Shown here: positions 1-8,236 of the stretch, one piece after another
Layout: each line of letters opens with the position of its first letter
Position numbering within the stretch: the first letter of the stretch is position 1
Origin: Vallitalea okinawensis
Lineage (GTDB): Bacteria > Bacillota > Clostridia > Lachnospirales > PQDH01
Length of the DNA stretch: 64,000 bases
Assembly: GCF_002964605.1 (NCBI RefSeq)
Contig: NZ_PQDH01000005.1
Coordinates: forward strand, 62,001-126,000
Direction: 5' to 3'
The notes under the pieces: generated by a model
Seen by the model: only the letters and a program-made list of their open reading frames with translations
Database searches by the model: none
Told to the model about the DNA's origin: nothing
Program-made: the position numbers and the translations under genes

Positions 1-132
1 ATCACATTGTACATCTTAATCTTTTTCATAGTGTTTTGTTAATAGTATTATATGCATAAGTTGTACAAACTTATGTCTTAAGTATCATTAAAACTGAATC
101 CCAATTGAAAGAATTCCTCAAATGACAAAGAA

Positions 133-171
133 GTGCATGATGAAGTTGTTTTATTTTACCTCATCATGCAC
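133..171 (-). terminator. Terminator of the ftsE-ftsX-M23 unit
   Basis: A perfect 11-bp inverted repeat (GTGCATGATGA / TCATCATGCAC) with a 17-base loop lies about 35 bases past the M23 peptidase stop. On the minus strand it is followed by a T-rich stretch (TTCTTTG). The rest of bases 1-205 shows nothing I can assign. Confidence 0.75.
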
Positions 172-205
172 ATTACTTTAATAAACTAGTCCTTTTTTAT
201 GATGT

Positions 206-1348
206 CTAATCACTGGTTACATATGTCTGTGGATCTTTAAACTCACCATTAACTCTTACTTCAAAGTGTGAATGATTACCCGTTGAACGTCCCGTAGAGC
301 CAATCTTAGCGATTGTATCGCCTCTTGATACCTGATCTCCTTTAGATACAACTAAAGAGCTATTATGGCCATATAACGTGACGATACCACTACCATGGGC
401 AATCATAATGGTATAACCATAACCATTAATCCATCCTGAATGAATAACTTCTCCAGAAGCAGCTGCAACAACAGGAGTTCCTGCTGGTGCTGGGATATCA
501 ATTCCATAATGGTACCAATCTTCACCAGTGAAAGGATCCTTACGCCATCCATAAGGTGAGGATAATCGGTAGTAACCTGGAACAGGCCATGCCATTTCAC
601 CACCGGAATACTTCATAGCTGCAAGCCTTGCTTCTTCAGCTTTGATGAGCTTTTCTGTTTCAGCTATGGAGTCCTCCATCATCTCTTTTTTATCTTCAAC
701 TTGAACTTGCTTAGCTTGCAAATCCTTCATTCTTGAAGTTTTCAATACTCTAGACTGATTAAGGTCTTCCATTTGTAAATTCAACTCATCATTATAAGCT
801 AATAAATCAGCTTTATCATTTTCTAAACTAGCTTTCATTTCCTCTATTGCTATACGTGTTTCTTCAAGGTCCTTAAACAATTTCTTGTCATAATCCATCA
901 TGGCCTTGATGTATTCAAAACGTTTATAAAAATCTGATATGCTATCAGCCTCAAGAAGCATCTGTATGTAACTCTCTCTAGAATGTTCATACATGTACTT
1001 AATATTGGATTTAGTCGCTTCATATTGGGCTTCTTCTTCACCTTTAGCTACGACCAAATTGGCTTCTGTCTCCTGTATATCTTGTTCTTTCTCGTCAATC
1101 TGCTGCCCAAGTACATCAATATCACTTTCAAGAACTTCAATTTCTATACTGAGCTCATTAATCTCAGCAACAACAACTGCTTCATCTGATTCTAATTGTT
1201 TTAGTTCTGCATTATAAGCTTCAATTTCCTTTTGCTGATTACTTTTTTGTGAAGTTAGCTGGTCAAGGGATGATGCCCTTAACAAAGATTGATTAGACAA
1301 AATAACTGCACAAATAAGTAATAGAGTTACAACTCTCTTAAATCTCAT
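206..1348 (-). CDS. Coiled-coil M23 (LytM) peptidoglycan endopeptidase, FtsEX partner
   Basis: Exported murein hydrolase of the EnvC/PcsB type, 380 residues. An N-terminal signal segment (about residues 5-25) is followed by a long coiled coil (about 28-245) and a C-terminal LytM domain (about 253-376). The zinc ligands H280, D284 and H361 and the catalytic H328 are all present, so the enzyme looks active. I chose the ATG at 1348, not the upstream in-frame ATG at 1399, because AGGGGGAG lies just before it and the longer form would overlap ftsX. It follows ftsE-ftsX closely. In known systems FtsEX activates such a coiled-coil hydrolase at the division site or side wall, and that role is inferred here. 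Confidence 0.9.
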   Translation of the reverse strand: MRFKRVVTLLLICAVILSNQSLLRASSLDQLTSQKSNQQKEIEAYNAELKQLESDEAVVVAEINELSIEIEVLESDIDVLGQQIDEKEQDIQETEANLVVAKGEEEAQYEATKSNIKYMYEHSRESYIQMLLEADSISDFYKRFEYIKAMMDYDKKLFKDLEETRIAIEEMKASLENDKADLLAYNDELNLQMEDLNQSRVLKTSRMKDLQAKQVQVEDKKEMMEDSIAETEKLIKAEEARLAAMKYSGGEMAWPVPGYYRLSSPYGWRKDPFTGEDWYHYGIDIPAPAGTPVVAAASGEVIHSGWINGYGYTIMIAHGSGIVTLYGHNSSLVVSKGDQVSRGDTIAKIGSTGRSTGNHSHFEVRVNGEFKDPQTYVTSD

Positions 1349-1358
1349 AGCACTCCCC

Positions 1359-2264
1359 CTATACCCGTAAATGCTTTCTAATAGATAAAAAGGAACCAAT
1401 AATACCTATTCCAATACCAATTCCTAAGAAAACTGGTCCAAGAATAGAAACAATTTGACTAAGTTCAACAAATCTTATAAAATCATTTAGCATATAGAAT
1501 TCATCGTTAATGATCGTAATCAAGTAATCATAAGAGTAATAGATGATACCGAAAGGTATTAATGCTCCAATTAATCCGATTAGAATACCTTCGATAATAA
1601 ATGGTAAACGTATAAAACTATCTTTTGCTCCAAGGTACTTCATAATATTAATTTCATGCCTTCTTATAAATAGTCCAATCTTAATGGTATTAGCAATGAG
1701 TAATGTAGCAATAGCTAATAAAATACTTATAAGAACAAGGCTTATGTATTGAAGCAAAACACTAAAATTGACAATTACATCAATTGACTCTTGAGAATAA
1801 TAACAATCTCTGATACCTGATAAGGTATTGATATAGGTTACAAAATCTTCTTGTTTAGATGCATCATATAGAAATATTTCAAAAGATGCACTGTCACTAA
1901 GAGGATTATCTTTCTCTAATTCAGCTAGTATATCTTCATTGGCATCAAGTTCGCCTTTAAACTCGTTCCAAGCTTCTTCGGGTGATGTGTAAATTACAGT
2001 TTTAACATTTGTGTCTGATTTTATATCTGTTAGGAGATTATTGACTTGATCTTCTGTTAGTCCACCTTCTAAAAAGGTGACAATACTTAATGTGTCATCA
2101 AAATTTTCTACCATATAGTCGATGTTCAGTAAGACGCAATAGGATACACCTAATATAAACAAACATGCAGAGATGATACCAATGGATGCAGCACTCATTA
2201 AACGGTTCTTGAACAAACCTTTAATACCTTGTACGAGACTATATTGAAGGGTTCTAATCTTCAT
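1359..2264 (-). CDS. ftsX: Cell-division ABC permease FtsX
   Basis: Membrane subunit of the FtsEX complex, 301 residues from the chosen start. It has an N-terminal membrane segment (about 20-45), an extracytoplasmic domain, then three membrane segments with the FtsX-type permease core towards the C-terminus. The ATG at 2264 (MKIRTLQYSL) overlaps the end of ftsE by 11 bases and follows a GGGTGG site, so translation is probably coupled. An upstream ATG would give a 20-residue extension lying inside ftsE and is unlikely. The extracytoplasmic domain is the expected contact for the downstream coiled-coil peptidase. Confidence 0.93.
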   Translation of the reverse strand: MKIRTLQYSLVQGIKGLFKNRLMSAASIGIISACLFILGVSYCVLLNIDYMVENFDDTLSIVTFLEGGLTEDQVNNLLTDIKSDTNVKTVIYTSPEEAWNEFKGELDANEDILAELEKDNPLSDSASFEIFLYDASKQEDFVTYINTLSGIRDCYYSQESIDVIVNFSVLLQYISLVLISILLAIATLLIANTIKIGLFIRRHEINIMKYLGAKDSFIRLPFIIEGILIGLIGALIPFGIIYYSYDYLITIINDEFYMLNDFIRFVELSQIVSILGPVFLGIGIGIGIIGSFLSIRKHLRV

Positions 2265-2940
2265 AGCGATAACCACCCTTCTTTTCATCTCTAGCAATTT
2301 TGCCACCATCGATTTCAATAACACGTTTCTTCATAACATCAACAATTTCACGGTCATGGGTGGCAATGATCACTGTAGTACCTCTATGATTGATATCAGA
2401 CAACAAGTTAATGATATCCCATGATGTTTCTGGATCTAGATTACCTGTCGGCTCATCACAAATCAATATCTGTGGGTTGTTAACAATAGCCCTTGCAACA
2501 GCTGTTCGTTGTTGCTCCCCACCGGATATCTGGTGAGGATAACATCTAGCTTTATGGCCTAACCCTACCATAGATAATGCCATGGGCACATGCCGCCTGA
2601 TTTCTTTTACCCCTAGTTCACGTACTTCCATTGCAAAAGCTACATTTTCATACAAGGTTTTCTTAGGTAATAATCTAAAGTCTTGAAAGACAATCCCCAT
2701 ACTTTGTCTCAATTCGGGAATTTTACGTCTCTTTAAACGTGTAACGTCTTGTCCATTAACTTTCATTCTACCTTTTGTAACATCAATCTCCTTTAATAAG
2801 AGCTTTAAAAATGTTGACTTACCTGAACCACTGCTACCGACTATAAATACAAATTCGCCTTTTCCAATCTTTAAACTAACATCTTCTAGTCCGACTGTTC
2901 CGCTTTTATATATTTTAGTAACATTTTGTAATTCTATCAC
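2254..2940 (-). CDS. ftsE: Cell-division ABC ATPase FtsE
   Basis: Cytoplasmic ATPase that drives FtsX, 228 residues. Walker A GSSGSGKST is at 35-43, the signature SGGEQ at 139-143, Walker B ILICDEP at 158-164 and the switch histidine at about 195. The length is typical of FtsE. It is first in a three-gene unit with ftsX and the M23 peptidase. The spacer to the CdaR-type regulator upstream is only 18 bases, so readthrough from that gene is possible. Confidence 0.95.
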   Translation of the reverse strand: MIELQNVTKIYKSGTVGLEDVSLKIGKGEFVFIVGSSGSGKSTFLKLLLKEIDVTKGRMKVNGQDVTRLKRRKIPELRQSMGIVFQDFRLLPKKTLYENVAFAMEVRELGVKEIRRHVPMALSMVGLGHKARCYPHQISGGEQQRTAVARAIVNNPQILICDEPTGNLDPETSWDIINLLSDINHRGTTVIIATHDREIVDVMKKRVIEIDGGKIARDEKKGGYRYED

Positions 2941-2958
2941 ACCTAATACCCCTTATCT

Positions 2959-4050
2959 CTAATACATGGCGTTATCCATAAACTTCATATATTTAGCAAC
3001 CATTAATGCAATCTTAAATGTAATGGCGTCTTCAAATTTTCTTAGATCTAATCCTGTGTTCTTTTGTAGTTTATCTAGTCGATATACTAAAGTATTTCTG
3101 TGAATATAAAGTTGTCTAGATGTTTCTGATACATTTAAGCTATTTTCAAAGAATTTATTGATTGTGTTAAGGGTTTCTTCATCAAATTCTTCAATAGATT
3201 TGTCACCAAAAATTTCTTCGATGAACATTTTACATAAAGGTAAAGGTAATTGGTAAATAAGACGGCCAATACCTAAACGACTATAGTGAATAATGTACTT
3301 TTCTGAGTTGAAGATTTTACCTACTTCTAAAGCCATTTTAGCTTCTTTGTATGATTTTGATACATCTTTTAAGTCTTCAACAACAGTACCAAGTGAGATA
3401 TAAACTTTACTCATGGCTTCACTGTTAAGAGTATCTAAGATCATCTTTGCAATTTTTTCAATATTTTCTTCAGAAGCATCTTCATTCACTTCTTTAACAA
3501 GAATAATGTTATTTTCATCAACTGCTGTAATAAAGTCTTTTATCTTAGTAGGGAATAAGCTTCTTACAACATCCATAACATTGGCATCTTTCTCAGATGA
3601 TGTTTCAATTAAATAGACAACGCGTTTCACATTATTTTCAATGTGAAGTTTCTTAGCACGATTATAAATATCTACTAATAGAAGATTGTCCAATAGTAAG
3701 TTCTTGATAAAATTATCTTTATCAAAACGTTCCTTATAGGCAACAAGTAAGTTTTGAATCTGGAAAGATGTAATCTTACCTACTTTATAAACATCTTCAT
3801 CTTCACCTTTTACTGAAACAACATACTCAACTGATTGATCATCATAAATCTTAAAGAATTGATAGCCTTGAATCAACATACTTTCAGCTGGAGAATTAAC
3901 AAAATCAAATACTGACTCGTTATACTCTTCCAATCGCTCTTCTTCTGTTGTAGCAAGGATTTTACCGTCTGCATCCATCACCGTAATATCTCTTTTGGTA
4001 ATAGCTCTAAGACCATCTATCGTATTTTGTAGAATTTGATTAGAAATCAT
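2959..4050 (-). CDS. CdaR/PucR-family transcriptional regulator
   Basis: Predicted DNA-binding regulator, 363 residues. The N-terminal part (about 1-130) resembles a sugar-diacid recognition or GAF-like sensor. A middle GGDEF-like region leads to a C-terminal PucR helix-turn-helix (about 300-350), with the family motif around SETSRQLYIHRNTLVYRL. Members of this family respond to small metabolites such as glycerate or purine breakdown products; the ligand here is unknown. It lies between the orphan sugar ATPase gene and ftsE, and its own promoter appears to follow the ATPase terminator. Whether it controls ftsEX or the ATPase cannot be read from the sequence. Confidence 0.85.
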   Translation of the reverse strand: MISNQILQNTIDGLRAITKRDITVMDADGKILATTEEERLEEYNESVFDFVNSPAESMLIQGYQFFKIYDDQSVEYVVSVKGEDEDVYKVGKITSFQIQNLLVAYKERFDKDNFIKNLLLDNLLLVDIYNRAKKLHIENNVKRVVYLIETSSEKDANVMDVVRSLFPTKIKDFITAVDENNIILVKEVNEDASEENIEKIAKMILDTLNSEAMSKVYISLGTVVEDLKDVSKSYKEAKMALEVGKIFNSEKYIIHYSRLGIGRLIYQLPLPLCKMFIEEIFGDKSIEEFDEETLNTINKFFENSLNVSETSRQLYIHRNTLVYRLDKLQKNTGLDLRKFEDAITFKIALMVAKYMKFMDNAMY

Positions 4051-4082
4051 TTATTTCACTCCCAACACATTTAGATTACTCT

Positions 4083-4111
4083 ACTATATATAATATAGCA
4101 AAACTGAACAA
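4083..4111 (-). promoter_or_regulatory. Sigma-A-type promoter for the CdaR-type regulator
   Basis: Minus-strand TTGTTC and TATAGT are separated by 17 bases and lie 33 bases before the regulator start, directly after the terminator of the upstream ATPase gene. An alternative extended -10 (TGCTATATT) overlaps it, so the exact element is uncertain. Confidence 0.5.
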
Positions 4112-4149
4112 AAAAAAAGAGAAAATGCCTATTTTTGTGCATTCCCTCT
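4108..4149 (-). terminator. Terminator of the sugar ATPase gene
   Basis: An 11-bp stem (AGAGGGAATGC / GCATTTTCTCT, with two G-U pairs) is followed on the minus strand by nine T residues. This is a strong intrinsic terminator about 30 bases past the stop. Confidence 0.88.
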
Positions 4150-4180
4150 ACTTTTTATTTCAATTTACACTTTTAATTGT

Positions 4181-5290
4181 TTATTTTGCTATAGTAAGTT
4201 CAGTATCTTTATCGAATAAATGGATTCTGTTAATGTCACAACCCAATTTGATTTTGTCGCCAGCACCAATTTTAGCTCTTGGATTAACTTTAGCAGTTAC
4301 ATCAAAACCTTCAACTGTTGTGTATAAGTTTAATTCAGCACCTAACATTTCTGTTACGTTAACTTCAGCATCAACAAAATCGTATTGATCGCCAGATGCG
4401 CCTTCAAACTCATGCATATCTTCTGGACGAATACCGAAGATGATTTCTTTACCCACGTAACCTTTATCTTTAATTAACTTAGCTCTATCAGCAGTTAATC
4501 TAACTTCGTTTTTACCAAATGCTAACGCGATATCGCTACCTTTTTCTTTTACAACAGCGTCAATGAAGTTCATTTGTGGAGAACCAATGAACCCAGCAAC
4601 GAATAAGTTAGAAGGAGAATCGTATAAGCTAGTTGGTGTATCAACTTGTTGCATGATACCATCTTTCATAACTACGATACGAGTACCTAATGTCATCGCC
4701 TCAACTTGGTCATGTGTAACGTAAATAATAGTTGTTTGTAATCTTTGATGTAATTTAGAAATCTCGATACGCATTTGAACTCTTAATTTAGCATCTAAGT
4801 TAGATAGAGGCTCATCCATTAAGAATACTTTAGGTTCACGAACGATAGCACGACCCATAGCAACACGTTGTCTTTGACCACCTGATAATGCTTTAGGTTT
4901 ACGATCTAATAAATGCTCGATATCAAGAATTTTCGCAGCTTCACGAACACGTTTTTCTATTTCTGGTTTAGGAGTCTTTCTTAATTTAAGACCGAAAGCC
5001 ATATTATCATAAACTGTCATATGAGGATAAAGTGCATAGTTTTGGAATACCATTGCAATGTCACGATCTTTAGGCGCAACATCATTCATTAATTTATCAC
5101 CGATCCATAATTCACCATCAGTGATTTCCTCTAAACCTGCGATCATTCTAAGTGTAGTAGATTTACCACATCCAGATGGACCTACAAAAATGATAAATTC
5201 TTTATCTTCAATATCTAAGTTAAAATCTTGTACAGCAGTAACACCGCCTGGATAAACTTTTTTAATGCCTTTTAAATTTAAACTTGCCAT
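4181..5290 (-). CDS. Carbohydrate ABC importer ATPase (UgpC/MsmX/MalK type)
   Basis: ATP-hydrolysing subunit for CUT1 sugar importers, 369 residues. Walker A GPSGCGKST is at 37-45, the signature LSGGQ at 135-139, Walker B VFLMDEP at 155-161, and a C-terminal TOBE/MalK-like regulatory region follows from about 240. The start ATG has AAGGGGG upstream. No permease or binding protein is adjacent and the gene has its own terminator, so it is a stand-alone ATPase. In Firmicutes such MsmX-like proteins serve several importers, and the CUT1 system at 34708-37913, which lacks an ATPase gene, is a natural client. That link is inference. Confidence 0.93.
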   Translation of the reverse strand: MASLNLKGIKKVYPGGVTAVQDFNLDIEDKEFIIFVGPSGCGKSTTLRMIAGLEEITDGELWIGDKLMNDVAPKDRDIAMVFQNYALYPHMTVYDNMAFGLKLRKTPKPEIEKRVREAAKILDIEHLLDRKPKALSGGQRQRVAMGRAIVREPKVFLMDEPLSNLDAKLRVQMRIEISKLHQRLQTTIIYVTHDQVEAMTLGTRIVVMKDGIMQQVDTPTSLYDSPSNLFVAGFIGSPQMNFIDAVVKEKGSDIALAFGKNEVRLTADRAKLIKDKGYVGKEIIFGIRPEDMHEFEGASGDQYDFVDAEVNVTEMLGAELNLYTTVEGFDVTAKVNPRAKIGAGDKIKLGCDINRIHLFDKDTELTIAK

Positions 5291-5470
5291 TCAATTTGCC
5301 CCCTTAGGAATTTTAAGCTCTAAGGAACTGTATACATACAAGCTCCTCAATAACACATAGCAGTTTTATAGTTCTAATATACACTATTTTTCAGGTTTGT
5401 ACTATTGAATATTTCTACAAAACCAAATTCTTTAATTTGTTAATTTTGTATATGCGTTATTTTTTTTTGT

Positions 5471-6352
5471 TTATAGATTATATTCTTTAAATCCTTCGCC
5501 AAGCACTTCTCGTACATCTGCCACTATAACGAAGGCCTTTGGGTCAATTGTAGCTACAATTTCTTTCAAATTTACTATTTGTTTTTTAGAAACGACACAA
5601 AAAAGTACCTCTTTTTCACTATGGGTAAACATACCTTCGCCTTTTAGGCCTGTTATACCTCTGTCTAATTGCACTAATAACTGATCCGCTATTTGTTCAT
5701 AATGATCAGATATGATAAAAGCGGCCTTTGAAAAATGAATCCCCTCTAACATCGCATCTACTAATTTAGCTGTTAGATAAACAGCTATAATAGCATACAT
5801 AGCTTTTTCAACACCAAATACAAAGTAACCTAAAGCAATAATAACTGCATCTAATGCAAACATCAGCTGTGCTATGGTAAAATGCTTCATTAACCTTTGT
5901 AATAAGCTTCCTGCAAGATCTGTCCCACCAGTTGTTGAATGTGCCATAAAAACTAGTCCTAATCCGACACCAGCTAAAATACCACCGTATAGACTAGAAA
6001 GTAATAAATTTTCTGTCACAGCTTGAAACGCTTCTGTATACCATAGTGCAAATGACAAATAAAAAGTTGCAAATAGAGATTTATAACCAAAATCTTTACC
6101 TTTAAGCATAATCGCTAAAATAAACAGTGGAATATTCACCGCTAAGTTAGTGAACCATAAAGGTATCCCATCAGGTAATATACCTGTTGTCAAAGATTTT
6201 ATAACGATGGCTAGTCCTGTAACACCACCTGTTACCAATTGTACCTTGTCATTATCAAAGAAGACGTTAATAGCTATGGCAAGTATAGTTGTTCCTATTA
6301 TAATAAGAAGAATATCCTTCGCTAAACTTTTTTTCCTAATAAAACGATCCAT
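5471..6352 (-). CDS. YitT-family membrane protein (DUF161 plus DUF2179)
   Basis: Integral membrane protein of unknown transport role, 293 residues. About five or six membrane segments fill residues 15-195, with the family motif TGGTDLAGSLL near 140. A soluble C-terminal DUF2179-type domain covers about 215-290. The start has an AGGAGGAG site seven bases upstream. It follows tagA by 33 bases and may be the last gene of the csaB-tagA unit, although YitT proteins are widespread and multicopy. The substrate is unknown. Confidence 0.88.
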   Translation of the reverse strand: MDRFIRKKSLAKDILLIIIGTTILAIAINVFFDNDKVQLVTGGVTGLAIVIKSLTTGILPDGIPLWFTNLAVNIPLFILAIMLKGKDFGYKSLFATFYLSFALWYTEAFQAVTENLLLSSLYGGILAGVGLGLVFMAHSTTGGTDLAGSLLQRLMKHFTIAQLMFALDAVIIALGYFVFGVEKAMYAIIAVYLTAKLVDAMLEGIHFSKAAFIISDHYEQIADQLLVQLDRGITGLKGEGMFTHSEKEVLFCVVSKKQIVNLKEIVATIDPKAFVIVADVREVLGEGFKEYNL

Positions 6353-6385
6353 GTATGTCTCCTCCTGAAATGTAAATTTGAGATT

Positions 6386-7108
6386 TTATCTTTTGTTTTT
6401 CATGACTTCTATAATAAATAAAGGCAGTTTCATCATGCGTTTGGCTCTTGTTGGTTGTGAAATAAGGCGGTAAAACCATTCTAGATTAAGCTTTTGGAAG
6501 ATGACAGGTGCTCGTTTAACTCTCCCTGCCATTCCATCAAAACTCCCACCAACACCCATGGCAATCTTAACATTTAATTGATCTCTATGTTTGAAAATAA
6601 ATTTTTCTTGTTTGGGCGCTCCTAAAGCAACATAAAGAATATCTGCTCCAGTAGCATTAATCTCTTCTACTATATAACTTTCTTCATTTTCATCAAAATA
6701 TCCATCACGGCACCCAACGATCTTTAAACCTGGGAATTTTTCTTCCATCTTTTTTGCAGCCTCTTCAGCTACCCCTGGTCCAGAGCCTAAGAAATAAATA
6801 CCAATATTCTTATCCTTAATCTGGTTAAATGTATGTTGAATAAGATCATATCCTGGCACTCTTTCTTTTAATGGAGTTTTTAGCATTTTTGCTCCTATAA
6901 CAACCCCTATTCCATCTGGAATAACAAGATCTCCCTCATTTAATATTTTCTTAAAAGTTTGATCTTCCCTCGCTGCCATAATGAATTCAGGATTAGGTGT
7001 AAAAATCATTCGTGTCTCATTACCTTTTAAATATGATAAAATTTCCTTAGTGGCTTCCTTCATATCCACACGACTAATACCTACGCCTAATACATCTATT
7101 TTATCCAT
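6386..7108 (-). CDS. tagA: WecG/TagA/CpsF-family glycosyltransferase (GT26)
   Basis: Predicted N-acetylmannosaminyl- or related glycosyltransferase, 240 residues, that adds the second sugar to an undecaprenyl-diphosphate-linked GlcNAc at the inner membrane face. The family landmarks TPNPEFIMAAR (about 37-47), the glycine-rich FLGSGPGVAEEAA region (about 106) and GAPKQEKFI (about 162) are clear, and the length is typical. The start overlaps the end of csaB by 8 bases and has a GGGAGG site. With csaB it points to synthesis of a teichoic-type or secondary cell-wall polymer. The actual sugar is not determinable. Confidence 0.9.
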   Translation of the reverse strand: MDKIDVLGVGISRVDMKEATKEILSYLKGNETRMIFTPNPEFIMAAREDQTFKKILNEGDLVIPDGIGVVIGAKMLKTPLKERVPGYDLIQHTFNQIKDKNIGIYFLGSGPGVAEEAAKKMEEKFPGLKIVGCRDGYFDENEESYIVEEINATGADILYVALGAPKQEKFIFKHRDQLNVKIAMGVGGSFDGMAGRVKRAPVIFQKLNLEWFYRLISQPTRAKRMMKLPLFIIEVMKNKR

Positions 7109-8225
7109 TGTACTTCCTCCCAGCTTTCACCTGTTCAATTAGATCTGTTAAGTGCTTATCATTTTTATCTGCAAGCACATAAAGTTCCCTGCTTATATTA
7201 CTGAGTTCTTCTACCTTTGTTTCATATTTTTTGTTAAGGTCATCAACCTGCTTCATAACATACTCTACATCAATTGAGCGTATATCTCCAGCAGTAGGCA
7301 TCTTTAATATATCCAAGTAATACTGAACCTTTGGATCATAAACAAAACCAATCATAGGGACATTCTTAATCCCTGCATAGAGTAATGTGTGTAAACGCAT
7401 ACTCATTACTAATTGAGCTAAGCCAATCATACCAATAATTTCATCAGGTGTATATTTTCGTTTTAAAACAAAAGCTCTCTGCTGATGACGCATCATTTCC
7501 TTAATACGATTAGCTACATGAATATCACTAGGTCTTTGCATGGGAATAAAGAGAATATTATACTGATACTTCTTAATTAAAGTATCACAAATATCAGCCA
7601 TCTTTTTATAGAGTCCTTTACAATCTTTCCATTCTCGAAAGGATACAACTACAAAAGGTTGATCCGTGGATATGTCATCATCACGTAATATTCTTGCAGC
7701 CTCTTCTTTACTGACCCCATCTAGGGTAAAGACCGGATCAGCTGCAACTTCAATTCGAGGTTTGGATACGCCTAACTGTGTGAGTTCCTTAAAGGATATT
7801 TCTTCACGTAATGTAATAACTTCAACACCATTAGCTACCCATTTAACTAATCGACGGTTAATTCTATTTGTGAGAGGTCCAATCCCGTTAGCATAAAGCA
7901 TAACTTTCTTTCTCATCATCTTTCCCAATGTTATAACAGATAGATAATAAAGTAATGAACGGGTACTCGTACCATCTTGAAGAAGGGTTCCCCCTCCACT
8001 TAATAGTATATCACTCCTATGAATCTCCTTAATCACTTTAAATGGATTAAAGGCAGGTATAGCATTGATCTTATAGTTTTGTATCGTTTCTTCCGGTCGT
8101 TTAGATAATGCTGTAATGTGGACATCAGAGCGATTTTCTTTTATATTCTTTTGAATGGCATATAGGATAGATTCATCTCCGCTGTTTCTAAATCCTAAAT
8201 AACCTGAAATCAAAATATTTATCAT
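7101..8225 (-). CDS. csaB: Polysaccharide pyruvyl transferase CsaB
   Basis: Transfers pyruvate from phosphoenolpyruvate as a ketal to a cell-wall polymer, the modification that S-layer homology domains bind. It has 374 residues from the ATG at 8225. A further ATG three codons upstream (8234) is possible, but AAGGATG fits the second one better. The N-terminal YLGFRNSGDESIL, the GGGTLLQDGTS motif (about 76) and the C-terminal MRLHTLLYAG block (about 275) are characteristic. It sits 2-11 bases after the DUF5693-type gene and overlaps tagA, forming a tight operon. No SLH protein is visible in this window. Confidence 0.9.
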   Translation of the reverse strand: MINILISGYLGFRNSGDESILYAIQKNIKENRSDVHITALSKRPEETIQNYKINAIPAFNPFKVIKEIHRSDILLSGGGTLLQDGTSTRSLLYYLSVITLGKMMRKKVMLYANGIGPLTNRINRRLVKWVANGVEVITLREEISFKELTQLGVSKPRIEVAADPVFTLDGVSKEEAARILRDDDISTDQPFVVVSFREWKDCKGLYKKMADICDTLIKKYQYNILFIPMQRPSDIHVANRIKEMMRHQQRAFVLKRKYTPDEIIGMIGLAQLVMSMRLHTLLYAGIKNVPMIGFVYDPKVQYYLDILKMPTAGDIRSIDVEYVMKQVDDLNKKYETKVEELSNISRELYVLADKNDKHLTDLIEQVKAGRKYNG

Positions 8226-8236
8226 ATGGCTCATCC

